Source of the DNA: IMCC2047 sp041395865
Lineage (GTDB): Bacteria > Pseudomonadota > Gammaproteobacteria > Pseudomonadales > IMCC2047
Direction: 5' to 3'
DNA: 64,000 bases
NCBI GenBank assembly: GCA_041395865.1
Contig: JAWKZQ010000007.1
Coordinates: 95,894-159,893 of the forward strand
The translations under genes and the position numbers were made by a program. Below, in pieces: positions 17,656-26,247 of this stretch; the stretch's first letter is position 1; each line of letters starts with the position of its first letter. The notes beneath the pieces are model-generated. The model was not told the DNA's origin. It did no database searches and saw nothing but the letters and a program-made list of their open reading frames with translations.

Positions 17656-18543
17656 TTAAGCCTTTTTCAGTGCATCAGCAACTGTTGTGCCGATGTCTGA
17701 AGGACGTACAGCAACAGAAACGTTGCAAGAGCGCAGAATTTCAACCTTCTCGGCAGCAGATTCGCCAGAAGATGAAACGATTGCACCTGCGTGGCCCATG
17801 CGACGACCTTTAGGAGCCGTCAGGCCTGCGATGTAGGCGATAACTGGCTTGCTGCAGTTGTCTTTAGCCCACTGAGCCGCTTCTGCTTCCTGAGGACCAC
17901 CGATCTCGCCGATCATCAGGATGGCGTCGGTTTCAGGGTCATCGTTGAACAGTTTCAGGTGATCAATAAAGGCAGAACCGTTGATGGGGTCGCCACCGAT
18001 ACCGATAGAGGTGGAGATACCAATGCCGTGATCAGCCATCTGTACCGCTGCTTCATAACCCAGTGTGCCGGAACGACCGATAACACCAACACGACCTGGC
18101 GTGTAGATGTGGCTTGGCATAATACCCAGCATCGCTTTGCCTGGGCTGATGGAGCCGGCACAGTTAGGACCAGTCAGAACCATCTTGCTTTCTTTGCTGA
18201 AGGCCTTCATGTAACGCTTAACGCGGATCATGTCCTGAGCAGGGATGCCGTCGGTGATCGCAACACAGAATTTGATGCCAGCTTCGGCCGCTTCCATGAT
18301 GGCGTCAGCCGCGAATGGGCCAGGTACGAAGATGATGCTTGCATCAGCGCCTTCCTGGTCAACAGCGTCTTTAACCGTATCAAAAACAGGCTTGCCCAGG
18401 TGAGTTTCACCACCACGGCCTGGCGTAGTACCGCCAACGATGTTGGTGCCGTAGCTCATCATGTCTTCAGCGTGGAATGTAGCGATCTTGCCAGTGAAAC
18501 CCTGAACGATCACTCGAGATTTGTCAGTAATTAAAATCGCCAT
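17656..18543 (-). CDS. mtkB: Malate-CoA ligase alpha subunit (malate thiokinase)
   Basis: This subunit carries the CoA-binding and phospho-histidine part of the ATP-dependent enzyme that makes malyl-CoA from malate. It has 295 residues. The text ITDKSRVIVQGFTGKIATFH, the CoA-site region GPNCAGSISPGKAMLGIMP, IGEIGGPQEAEAA and the histidine motif GRRMGHAGAIVSSSG are present. The family is homologous to SucD; I prefer malate-CoA ligase because recalled methylobacterial MtkB is closer and because malyl-CoA lyase is two genes away. Its start overlaps the mtkA stop by one base. Confidence 0.88.
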   Translation of the reverse strand: MAILITDKSRVIVQGFTGKIATFHAEDMMSYGTNIVGGTTPGRGGETHLGKPVFDTVKDAVDQEGADASIIFVPGPFAADAIMEAAEAGIKFCVAITDGIPAQDMIRVKRYMKAFSKESKMVLTGPNCAGSISPGKAMLGIMPSHIYTPGRVGVIGRSGTLGYEAAVQMADHGIGISTSIGIGGDPINGSAFIDHLKLFNDDPETDAILMIGEIGGPQEAEAAQWAKDNCSKPVIAYIAGLTAPKGRRMGHAGAIVSSSGESAAEKVEILRSCNVSVAVRPSDIGTTVADALKKA

Positions 18544-19730
18544 TAGTTAGCACCTTTCTTTTTTGCGTGTTCGTTAGCAGCTTCAACAGCCTTCTCAGCG
18601 GCTTCAGACAGAGAGTAAGCCATGATGATTGGCAGACCGCTGTTTTTGATAATTTCCATGCCCTTGTCAACGTTGGTGCCGGACAGGCGAACAACCAGAG
18701 GAACCTTCATGTCGATGTTTTTAACTGCTTCAACAACACCTTCAGCGATCCAGTCGCAACGGTTAATACCGGCAAAGATGTTGACCAGCATGGCGTCAAC
18801 GCCTTCATCAGCCAATACCAGGTTGAAGGCTTTCGCTACACGCTCTGGGTTAGCGCCACCACCGATGTCCAGGAAGTTGGCAGGCTCGCCACCAGCGTGC
18901 TGGATCATGTCCATGGTACCCATCGCCAGGCCCGCACCGTTAATCAGACAGCCAATGTTGCCGTCCAGGCCGATGTAGTTCAGGCCGCGGTCGGAAGCTG
19001 CCATTTCACGAGGGTCTTCCTGAGTTTTGTCACGCAGTTCCGCAATTTGTGGGTGGCGGAACAGGGCGTTAGCGTCGAAGGAAACCTTCGCGTCCAGTGC
19101 AATGATGCGATGGTCGCCAGTGATAACCAGTGGGTTAATCTCAACCATGTTGCAGTCCAGCTCAGTGAACGCACGGTAGCAACCCATGATGGTAGTCACA
19201 GCCTGGCTCAGCATGGATTTTTCGATGCCCAGTTTGCAAGCGATGCGACGCGCCTGGAAAGACTGCATACCAACCGCTGGCTCAACCTGCTCGCGCACGA
19301 TGGAGTCTGGATTGGTTTCAGCGATTTCTTCGATGTCCATACCGCCTTCAGCAGAGGCGATAACGGCAACTTGCTCTTTACCACGGTCCAGAACAAAGGC
19401 CAGGTAAATTTCACGCTGGATGTCAGCGCCGCTTTCGATGTACAGACGGTTACACACTTTGCCCGCAGGGCCTGTTTGGTGTGTCACCAGACGTTTGCCC
19501 AGCAGCTCTTCAGCGGCTTTCTCGACTTCATCCTCAGTCTTACACACTTTAATGCCGCCCGCTTTACCACGTGCGCCGGAGTGAATCTGGGCTTTAACAA
19601 CCCACAGATCACCGCCGATTTCTTTGGCTTGGTAGACAGCCTGCTCTGGGCTGTAAGCCAAGCCACCTGGCAGGGTTTGAACGCCGTAGTCGTTCAGAAT
19701 TTCTTTTGCTTGATACTCATGAATATCCAT
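18543..19730 (-). CDS. mtkA: Malate-CoA ligase beta subunit (malate thiokinase)
   Basis: This is the ATP-grasp subunit that phosphorylates and activates malate. It has 395 residues: MDIHEYQAKEILNDYGV, VKAQIHSGARGKAGGIKVC and the ligand-binding NIFAGINRCDWIAEGVVEA. In SucC the last motif usually reads NIFGGIVRCD; the AGINRCD form is what I recall from methylotroph MtkA. Codon use is ribosomal-protein-like: all five Arg codons in the first ~120 are CGT. A succinate-CoA ligase function cannot be excluded without assay. Confidence 0.88.
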   Translation of the reverse strand: MDIHEYQAKEILNDYGVQTLPGGLAYSPEQAVYQAKEIGGDLWVVKAQIHSGARGKAGGIKVCKTEDEVEKAAEELLGKRLVTHQTGPAGKVCNRLYIESGADIQREIYLAFVLDRGKEQVAVIASAEGGMDIEEIAETNPDSIVREQVEPAVGMQSFQARRIACKLGIEKSMLSQAVTTIMGCYRAFTELDCNMVEINPLVITGDHRIIALDAKVSFDANALFRHPQIAELRDKTQEDPREMAASDRGLNYIGLDGNIGCLINGAGLAMGTMDMIQHAGGEPANFLDIGGGANPERVAKAFNLVLADEGVDAMLVNIFAGINRCDWIAEGVVEAVKNIDMKVPLVVRLSGTNVDKGMEIIKNSGLPIIMAYSLSEAAEKAVEAANEHAKKKGAN

Positions 19731-19747
19731 TGTTATTCCTCTAAAGA

Positions 19748-20698
19748 TTAACTTTTGGCTTTAGCTTTGATCTGTTCGGCTTGGCGAACCACGTTACGAG
19801 CCATGCGCTCGGACGCGATATCGATCATTTTGCCGTCTAGTTGTGCTGCACCAGCGCCTTGTGCGGCCGCTTCTTCCAGAACTTCCAGAACGCGGTAAGC
19901 GCGATCGATTTCAGCTTGCGGTGGAGACATTACTTCGTTAGCCAGGTCGATTTGGCTTGGGTGGATCGCCCATTTGCCTTCAAAGCCCATAGCGGCAACA
20001 CGTTTAGCGGCAGCGCGGTAAGCTTCTGGATCGCTGAAGTCGCCGAAAGGACCGTCGATAGGACGCAGGCCGTAAGCGCGACAGGCAACCAGCATACGCT
20101 GGATAGAGGCGTGCCATTGGTCGCCTGGGTAATCAGGGTGCAGGCCGCCGATAACAACGGTGCGTGCGCGGCAGCTTGCTGCGTAGTCAGCTACACCGAA
20201 GTGTAGTGCTTCCAGGCGAGGGCTGGATTGAGCGATTTCTTCAACGTTCGCCATGCCCATGGCCGTTTCGATCAGGCATTCGATGCCGATTTTGTGATCG
20301 CCGAAGTCCATCGCGTCTTCGATTTGAGTCAGCATGCAGTCAACCATGTATACGTCAGCTGCTTTACCTACTTTAGGGATCAGGATAGTGTCAACGTACT
20401 GGCCGGCCTGCTCAACGATGTCAACAACGTCGCGGTACATGAAGTGTGTGTCCAGGCTGTTGATGCGCACAGAAACGGTTTTACCCTTTTCGCGCCAGCC
20501 GAAGTTTTTCAGTGCTTCGATGATGTTTTTACGTGCCTGCGGCTTATCTGCAGGGATTACCGCGTCTTCACAGTCCAGGAATACGAAGTCAGCATTGCTG
20601 TCTGACGCTTTTTCCATCATCTTCATGTTGGAGCCTGGTACGGCTAGCTCGCTGCGTTGCAGGCGAGGGCGTGCTTGTTCTGGTTGAGTGAAGCTCAT
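19748..20698 (-). CDS. mclA: L-malyl-CoA / beta-methylmalyl-CoA lyase
   Basis: The enzyme reversibly splits malyl-CoA into acetyl-CoA and glyoxylate; relatives also act on beta-methylmalyl-CoA (propionyl-CoA plus glyoxylate). It belongs to the CitE-like HpcH/HpaI family. It has 316 residues, with LQRSELAVPGSNMKMMEKA, FLDCEDAV (metal site), THFMYRDVVDIVE, FGVADYAASCRAR and GFEGKWAIHPSQIDLANEV. GAGGAG precedes the ATG. It lies 18 bp upstream of mtkA in the same transcript, so substrate made by MtkAB is passed directly to this step. Confidence 0.92.
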   Translation of the reverse strand: MSFTQPEQARPRLQRSELAVPGSNMKMMEKASDSNADFVFLDCEDAVIPADKPQARKNIIEALKNFGWREKGKTVSVRINSLDTHFMYRDVVDIVEQAGQYVDTILIPKVGKAADVYMVDCMLTQIEDAMDFGDHKIGIECLIETAMGMANVEEIAQSSPRLEALHFGVADYAASCRARTVVIGGLHPDYPGDQWHASIQRMLVACRAYGLRPIDGPFGDFSDPEAYRAAAKRVAAMGFEGKWAIHPSQIDLANEVMSPPQAEIDRAYRVLEVLEEAAAQGAGAAQLDGKMIDIASERMARNVVRQAEQIKAKAKS

Positions 20699-21071
20699 TA
20701 GTACTACTCCTCGTTAATTTAAATTGAAAATTGAATGAAACTCAGAATTCTTTTGGGGCTATAGCGAATGACTAGGAGCGGGTGTTTGAGGTGACACACT
20801 GCTGGGGCTGTGTTTTTTGCAGCCGCTTCAGAAGCGAACGGGTTGTAGCTGTTAATGTCACCATAAATCTATCGCGCGTTTTGCTCGGGGGTTGTCTTTT
20901 AGCTATGGCTGGCCGTTTCTCCAAACGCGCATACCCCGCTGTTGATGCGTGCTGGAAGCTTAAAACGAAGCCAGGCGACAAGGACATCGGTCCGGTCGCG
21001 GTCGGCTATGATACGAAATTATTGATTTTGATGATAGTTTTTTTTGGTTTGGCGGCTTTTTCTGCGCATTA
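20699..21071. other. 373-bp gap between hpr and mclA; doubtful small ORF
   Basis: A plus-strand frame (20782-21072, 96 codons, GTG start; inner ATG at 20905 would give 55 residues) ends in a hydrophobic stretch KLLILMIVFFGLAAFSAH just before the terminator hairpin. I see no good ribosome site and do not recognise it, so I do not call it a gene. The gap should also hold the mclA-mtkAB promoter on the minus strand if the hpr terminator works, but I found no convincing -35/-10 pair. Confidence 0.3.
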
Positions 21072-21099
21072 AAAAAGCCGGCACAGAGGCCGGCTTTTT
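21072..21099 (-). terminator. Terminator after hpr (works on either strand)
   Basis: An 11-bp stem (21072-21082 with 21089-21099) with a six-base loop is flanked by A5 and T5, so it can act on both strands. On the minus strand it lies 17 bases past the hpr stop, so hpr and mclA-mtkAB may be separate transcripts. Confidence 0.9.
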
Positions 21100-21115
21100 G
21101 GTAAGTGCAGGTGGC

Positions 21116-22084
21116 TTATACCACTTGGTCGCGCAGTGGCTTGCCGTCAAAGAAGGCTACCAGGTTCTCGATAACGCGCATACCCATGGCAACACGAGTT
21201 TCTATCGTTGCGCTACCCAGGTGCGGCAGCAGAACCGTATTTTCCAGTGCGATCAGCTCGTCAGGCACATTCGGCTCGCCTTCGAACACGTCCAGGCCGG
21301 CGCCGGCAATGGTGCCGTCTTTCAGCGCTGCGATCAGTGCGTCGGGGTCAATCACGTCGCCGCGTGCAGAGTTGATCAGGAATGCATGGGGCTGCATTTT
21401 TTTCAGGGCTGCCGCATCGATCAGGTGGTAGGTGGCTGCGCCGCCTGGGCAGTGCAGGGCCACGAAATCGGAACGCTCCAGTACTTCATCAAAGGTGCAC
21501 TCTTCCGCGCCAAACTTGTTGATGATTTCCTTGGCAGGCGGATACGGGTCGGAGAACAGGATCTTCATGCCAAAACCGAAGTGGGCTTTGTGCGCCATTG
21601 CCTGGGAGATGCGGCCGAAACCGATCAGGCCCAGTGTTTTGCCGGTTACTTTGGTGCCCATCATGTGCGTTGGACGCCAGCCGGTCCAGGCCTTGGTGCG
21701 CACGTGTTGGTCGCCTTCAGCCGCGCGGCGGGCAACCATCATCATCAGGGTCATGGCAGTGTCAGCGGTACAGTCGGTCAGGACTTCCGGCGTGTTGGAT
21801 ACTTTTAAGCCCGCTGCTTTGGCGGCTTCCAGGTCTATGTGATTGAAGCCAACGCCGTAGTTGCCCAGAATCTTGGCAGTGATGCCGTCGGCACCCAGGA
21901 CTTCCGCGTTGATGCTGTCGGAGACAGTCGGGCACAAAGCGTCACAGTTGCGCAGTGCTTCCTGCAGTTCAGCGGTCGTCATTGGAACGTCTGATTCGTT
22001 CAGCTGCACGTCGAACAGTTCTTTCAAACGGTTTTCGACTTGCTCTGGCCACCTGCGGGTGACGATAACCTTTGGTTTGCTCAT
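21116..22084 (-). CDS. D-2-hydroxyacid dehydrogenase (hydroxypyruvate/glyoxylate reductase)
   Basis: This NAD(P)H enzyme of the GyaR/HPR branch would reduce hydroxypyruvate to D-glycerate or glyoxylate to glycolate. It has 322 residues. The nucleotide fold has LGLIGFGRISQAMA near residue 150. The catalytic Arg-Glu-His triad is visible in INSARGDVIDPD, AGLDVFEGEPN and LLPHLGSAT. It is first in the minus-strand module with malyl-CoA lyase, malate-CoA ligase and PEPC, matching hprA of the serine cycle. It has its own promoter (22197-22224) and terminator. The exact 2-oxoacid substrate is inferred from context. Confidence 0.87.
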   Translation of the reverse strand: MSKPKVIVTRRWPEQVENRLKELFDVQLNESDVPMTTAELQEALRNCDALCPTVSDSINAEVLGADGITAKILGNYGVGFNHIDLEAAKAAGLKVSNTPEVLTDCTADTAMTLMMMVARRAAEGDQHVRTKAWTGWRPTHMMGTKVTGKTLGLIGFGRISQAMAHKAHFGFGMKILFSDPYPPAKEIINKFGAEECTFDEVLERSDFVALHCPGGAATYHLIDAAALKKMQPHAFLINSARGDVIDPDALIAALKDGTIAGAGLDVFEGEPNVPDELIALENTVLLPHLGSATIETRVAMGMRVIENLVAFFDGKPLRDQVV

Positions 22085-22126
22085 TCTTGTTAGTCCTCTA
22101 CATTCGGGATTTGCCGGGTGGCTGAT

Positions 22127-22145
22127 AGCAGCCCTCCAGGCTGCT
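22127..22145 (-). promoter_or_regulatory. Hairpin in the hpr 5' leader
   Basis: A perfect 7-bp inverted repeat (22127-22133 with 22139-22145) with a five-base loop lies within the ~105-nt leader predicted upstream of hpr, about 43-61 nt before the start codon. It has no T tract. A role in mRNA stability or protein binding is possible but unproven. Confidence 0.5.
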
Positions 22146-22196
22146 GACAGCGCGGCCAGAGTTTGTCTGGGCGCGGTTTGAAAACAAAGTTCGCTA

Positions 22197-22224
22197 TTAT
22201 TAGGGATCGCACCTACCGAGTCAA
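22197..22224 (-). promoter_or_regulatory. Probable sigma-70 promoter of hpr
   Basis: On the minus strand TTGACT (22224-22219) is followed after 16 bases by TAATAA (22202-22197). The predicted start near 22190 gives a leader of about 105 nt. Confidence 0.6.
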
Positions 22225-22310
22225 CACGGAACAGGCCCGCTTGAGTGGTCGGAACTCTTGGGGCGCTGTGCTAAAATCGGACTTTTAACTCCTTCCGGAA
22301 AGACGTTGTT

Positions 22311-23129
22311 ATGTCCAGCAGTGTTGAACACTCGCCTCTAGGTAAAGAGGTCGGGTATATCAGTGAATACACCCCCGAATTGTTATACCCGGTGCCACGG
22401 GCCAATGTGTGGCAAGCCAAAGGGCTGACTGCCAGCCCGTTTCAGGGCTATGACATCTGGAATGCCTATGAAATGTCCTGGCTCAATAGCCGGGGCCTGC
22501 CACAGGTTGCAATCGGTGAGTTTCGCGTACCGGCAGCCTCGCCCAACCTGATCGAATCAAAGTCTTTCAAGCTTTACCTCAACTCCTATAACCAGACGCG
22601 TTTTGATAATTGGTCGCAGGTGCAGCAGCGCTTGACGGCAGATTTGTCGGAGTGCGCGGGGGGAACCGTTGAAGTCGTGCTGAGAAAGGTTGGTGAGGCG
22701 CAACACATTCAACCGGGTTTTGAGGGGCACTGCCTGGACGAACAGGATGTGGAAATCACGGATTACGATGTCAACGCATCGCTCCTGAGGGTCACAGGGG
22801 GCGAGGAAGTGAGCGAAGTGCTTTACAGTGATTTGCTGCGCTCAAACTGCCCGGTAACCGGACAGCCGGACTGGGGCAGTGTGAGTATTGCATATACCGG
22901 CCAGCCGGTGTGTCGCGAGGGCTTGCTGAAGTACCTGGTATCCTTCCGCGAGCACTCGGGTTTCCATGAGCAGTGCGTCGAAACGATTTTTGTTGATCTG
23001 CTTCAACAGTGTGCGCCACGCGAGCTTACCGTGTATGCGCGGTATGTGCGCCGCGGTGGCCTGGATATCAACCCGCTACGTTCCACATCGTCCTGCACAA
23101 CGGAAAATGTGCGGCTGGCTCGGCAGTAG
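22311..23129 (+). CDS. queF: NADPH-dependent 7-cyano-7-deazaguanine reductase (preQ0 reductase)
   Basis: QueF reduces the nitrile preQ0 to preQ1 for queuosine in tRNA. This is the long, two-domain form with 272 residues. The substrate-binding motif ESKSFKLYLNS lies around residue 84, and the catalytic cysteine and aspartate are in RSNCPVTGQPDWGS, with the conserved HSGFHEQCVE after it. A -10-like TAAAAT (22272-22277) lies upstream without a good -35 element. It stands alone between the serine-cycle module and uvrA. Confidence 0.95.
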   Translation: MSSSVEHSPLGKEVGYISEYTPELLYPVPRANVWQAKGLTASPFQGYDIWNAYEMSWLNSRGLPQVAIGEFRVPAASPNLIESKSFKLYLNSYNQTRFDNWSQVQQRLTADLSECAGGTVEVVLRKVGEAQHIQPGFEGHCLDEQDVEITDYDVNASLLRVTGGEEVSEVLYSDLLRSNCPVTGQPDWGSVSIAYTGQPVCREGLLKYLVSFREHSGFHEQCVETIFVDLLQQCAPRELTVYARYVRRGGLDINPLRSTSSCTTENVRLARQ

Positions 23130-23151
23130 CCGTTATTACGGGGTGTGGGAT

Positions 23152-23176
23152 AACCCTCCCGCGTAGGCGGAGGGTT
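23152..23176. repeat. Inverted repeat between convergent queF and uvrA
   Basis: An 8-bp perfect stem (23152-23159 with 23169-23176) lies in the 50-bp gap between the converging genes. There is no T tract, so any terminator function is weak or Rho-assisted. Confidence 0.5.
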
Positions 23177-23179
23177 GTG

Positions 23180-26032
23180 TCAGGCTGAGGCCTCCAGGCC
23201 GGTTTTTAACATGGGCCCCAGGAAGCGTCCGGTGTGCGAACGCTGCACTTCGGCCACCTGTTCGGGTGTGCCGGTGGCGATAATATAACCGCCTTCATCA
23301 CCACCCTCGGGGCCCAGGTCCACCAGCCAGTCGGCCGTTTTAACCACGTCCAGGTTGTGCTCGATAACCACCACCGTATTGCCGTGATCCCTTAGTCGGT
23401 GCAGCACAGAGAGAAGCTGCTCAACATCGTGGAAGTGCAGGCCTGTGGTGGGCTCGTCAAGAATGTACAGGGTACTGCCGGTGTCGCGTTTGGATAGTTC
23501 GCGCGATAGTTTTACACGCTGGGCTTCGCCGCCCGACAGCGTAGTGGCGCTCTGGCCCAGTCGCACGTAGGCGAGCCCGACATCAATCAGGGTTTGCAGT
23601 TTGCGATGCAGGGCCGGTACCGCGCTGAAAAAGTCGTGCGCCTCTTCGATCGTCATATCCAGCACTTCGTGAATGCTCTTGCCCTTGTATTTGACTTCCA
23701 GCGTTTCACGGTTGTAGCGCTTGCCCTTGCAGACATCGCAGGGCACATAAATGTCCGGCAGGAAATGCATCTCCACTTTAATCAGGCCGTCGCCCTGGCA
23801 GGTTTCGCAGCGGCCGCCTTTGACGTTGAAGCTGAAACGGCCGGGTTTATAGCCGCGCGAGCGGGCTTCCTGGGTGGCGGCGAACAGTTCGCGAATCGGT
23901 GTGAACAGGCCTGTATAGGTCGCGGGGTTGGAACGCGGGGTCCGGCCAATGGGGCTTTGGTCGATGTCCACGACTTTGTCGAACTGCTCCAGGCCTTTGA
24001 TTGCGCCGTGAGGCGCCGCCTTCAGGGTTGTCGCCCCGTTCAGCGCGGTAGCAGCCAATGGGTACAGGGTATTGTTGATCAGCGTCGATTTGCCCGATCC
24101 GGATACACCGGTGATACAGGTCATCAGGCCGACGGGGATTTCCAGTGTGACGTCTTTCAGGTTGTTGCCGGTTGCTCCTTCCAATTGCAAGACGCGGTCG
24201 GGATCCATGGGGGTGCGTTGCGGAATTTCGATACCGCGCTTGCCCGATAAAAACTGGCCGGTAATTGAGGTTTTTGACCGGGCGATCTGGGACGGCGTGC
24301 CCTGGGCGACAACTTCGCCGCCATGTACGCCGGCGCCGGGGCCGATGTCGATAACGTGGTCGGCCTGGCGAATGGCATCCTCGTCATGCTCAACGACGAT
24401 AACCGTATTGCCCAGGTCGCGCAGGTGAAACAGGGTCGCCAGCAGGCGTTCGTTGTCGCGCTGGTGAAGGCCGATTGAGGGCTCATCGAGCACGTACATG
24501 ACGCCCATCAGGCCGGCGCCAATCTGGCTGGCCAGGCGAATACGCTGGGCTTCGCCACCGGACAGGGTGTCGGCGCTGCGATCCAGCGTCAGGTAATCAA
24601 GACCCACGTTAACCAGGAAAGAGAGGCGCAGGCGAATTTCCTTGAGGATTTTTTCGGCCACTTCGCCGCGTCGCCCCGGCAGGGTGAGCTGCTCAAAGTA
24701 ACGTTTAGCCTCGCCGACGGGCAGGCGGCTCAGGGTGGGCAGGTTGTTTTCCTCAATGAAAACATTGCGGGCCTCAATGCGCAGCCGCGAACCGTCACAG
24801 GAGGGGCAGGGCGCTTCGGTGAGGTATTTGGCCAGCTCTTCGCGCACCATTTGGGATTCAGTGGCATGGTAGCGGCGTGTCATATTGGGAATGACGCCCT
24901 CGAAGGCATGCTCCTTGGTGATGATGTCGCCGCGTTCGCTCAGGTAGTTGAAGGGGATTTTTTCCTTGCCGCTGCCAAACAGAATAATGCGTTGCGCCGA
25001 TTCCGGCAGTTCGTTGAAAGGCGTGTTGATATCAAAGTCAAAGTGCGCGGCAACGCTGGACAGCATCTGGAAATAGTAGGCGTTACGGCGGTCCCAGCCA
25101 CGGATCGCGCCTTCGGCCAGCTTGTGACCGGGGTGAGCGACAACCCGTTCGTGATCAAAAAACTGATGGACTCCCAGCCCGTCACAGGTGCCGCAGGCGC
25201 CGGCCGGGTTATTGAAGGAGAACAGGCGCGGTTCCAGTTCAGAGATGCTGTGGCCGCAGACCGGGCAGGCAAATCTGGAAGAAAAGAGCAGCGTCAGTTC
25301 TTCGTTAGCTTCTTCTCCCTCCATTGGCATGACCATGGCCGTGCCGTCGCTCAATGTCAGGCTGGTTTCGAAGGACTCCGCCAGTCGTAGTTCGAGATCC
25401 GGGCGCACCTTGAAACGATCCACAACCGCTTCAATGGTGTGCTTCTTGTTTTTATCCAGCTCCGGTAGGCTGTCAAGATCGACCACGATGCCATCGATAC
25501 GTACCCGGATAAAACCCTGCGAGCGCAATTCATTGAACAGGTGTTGGTGTTCGCCTTTGCGACCCTGCACCATGGGCGCCAGCATCATCAGCTTACTGCC
25601 TTCGGGCAGCGCTAAGACCTGGTCCACCATCTGGCTGATTTCCTGGGCCTGTAGTGGTTTGCCGTGTTCAGGGCAGCGCGGTTCACCGGCGCGGGCAAAG
25701 AGAAGGCGCAGATAATCATAGATTTCGGTAATGGTGCCCACGGTGGATCTGGGGTTGTGAGAGGTTGCCTTTTGCTCGATGGAAATGGCCGGCGAAAGCC
25801 CCTCGATGTGATCCACATCCGGCTTTTCCATCATCGACAAAAACTGGCGTGCGTAGGTGGATAGGGACTCGACGTAGCGGCGTTGGCCTTCTGCATAGAG
25901 TGTATCGAAAGCCAGCGAGGATTTGCCGGAGCCTGATAAGCCGGTAATGACGACCAGTTTATCGCGCGGGATGTCCAGGTCGATGTTCTTTAGATTGTGG
26001 GTGCGGGCACCGCGAAGCTGAATGCTATCCAT
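23180..26032 (-). CDS. uvrA: UvrABC excinuclease subunit A
   Basis: UvrA is the damage-sensing ATPase of nucleotide excision repair. I start at the ATG at 26032 (MDSIQLRGARTHNLKNIDLD), the family start; an in-frame start at 26092 would add 20 atypical residues. The product has 950 residues. There are two ABC modules: Walker A GLSGSGKS at 31-38 and GVSGSGKS in the second half, and two LSGGEAQR signatures. Two zinc modules are visible, CPVCGHS...CGTCDG and CETCQG...CDVCKGK. No LexA box (CTG-N10-CAG) is seen upstream. Confidence 0.97.
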   Translation of the reverse strand: MDSIQLRGARTHNLKNIDLDIPRDKLVVITGLSGSGKSSLAFDTLYAEGQRRYVESLSTYARQFLSMMEKPDVDHIEGLSPAISIEQKATSHNPRSTVGTITEIYDYLRLLFARAGEPRCPEHGKPLQAQEISQMVDQVLALPEGSKLMMLAPMVQGRKGEHQHLFNELRSQGFIRVRIDGIVVDLDSLPELDKNKKHTIEAVVDRFKVRPDLELRLAESFETSLTLSDGTAMVMPMEGEEANEELTLLFSSRFACPVCGHSISELEPRLFSFNNPAGACGTCDGLGVHQFFDHERVVAHPGHKLAEGAIRGWDRRNAYYFQMLSSVAAHFDFDINTPFNELPESAQRIILFGSGKEKIPFNYLSERGDIITKEHAFEGVIPNMTRRYHATESQMVREELAKYLTEAPCPSCDGSRLRIEARNVFIEENNLPTLSRLPVGEAKRYFEQLTLPGRRGEVAEKILKEIRLRLSFLVNVGLDYLTLDRSADTLSGGEAQRIRLASQIGAGLMGVMYVLDEPSIGLHQRDNERLLATLFHLRDLGNTVIVVEHDEDAIRQADHVIDIGPGAGVHGGEVVAQGTPSQIARSKTSITGQFLSGKRGIEIPQRTPMDPDRVLQLEGATGNNLKDVTLEIPVGLMTCITGVSGSGKSTLINNTLYPLAATALNGATTLKAAPHGAIKGLEQFDKVVDIDQSPIGRTPRSNPATYTGLFTPIRELFAATQEARSRGYKPGRFSFNVKGGRCETCQGDGLIKVEMHFLPDIYVPCDVCKGKRYNRETLEVKYKGKSIHEVLDMTIEEAHDFFSAVPALHRKLQTLIDVGLAYVRLGQSATTLSGGEAQRVKLSRELSKRDTGSTLYILDEPTTGLHFHDVEQLLSVLHRLRDHGNTVVVIEHNLDVVKTADWLVDLGPEGGDEGGYIIATGTPEQVAEVQRSHTGRFLGPMLKTGLEASA

Positions 26033-26062
26033 GTGTTCCGTTGCAAAAATACAAAAGGCGCA

Positions 26063-26092
26063 ATTATACCGTCTATTGGGCTTCGCAGACAA
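26063..26092 (-). promoter_or_regulatory. Probable uvrA promoter
   Basis: On the minus strand a perfect -10 TATAAT (26068-26063) is preceded by TTGTCT (26092-26087) at 18 bases. The transcript would begin about 25 nt before the uvrA ATG. Confidence 0.65.
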
Positions 26093-26247
26093 AGGGGCGA
26101 CGGCGGATTGGGCTTTTTTAGCGGAAATTTATGGCCGCTGTCTTTTTATTTCGCAAAGGGGCGTATAGGCTTGCCCTGTTTGGCGGATTGCCCGAGGGCT
26201 CCGTCAGGTTCGCCAGCCCTTTATTTGGTCGATAACAGTTAAGGTCC

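Noticed and set aside
17656..19730. sucC/sucD (succinyl-CoA synthetase) as the call for the two ligase genes
   Set aside because: The motif NIFAGINRCDW and overall text fit malate-CoA ligase better, and malyl-CoA lyase, PEPC and hydroxypyruvate reductase are neighbours. The TCA function remains possible until tested.
20782..21072. 96-codon plus-strand open frame as a real gene
   Set aside because: No ribosome site, no recognised similarity, and it runs into a terminator that belongs to hpr; listed only as a remark on the gap.
23594..24250. Plus-strand open frames inside uvrA, mtkA and ppc
   Set aside because: They lie entirely opposite well-supported genes and show no family features.
26033..26247. 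LexA (SOS) box upstream of uvrA
   Set aside because: No CTG-N10-CAG pattern was found in the gap on either strand; the same is true upstream of ssb.
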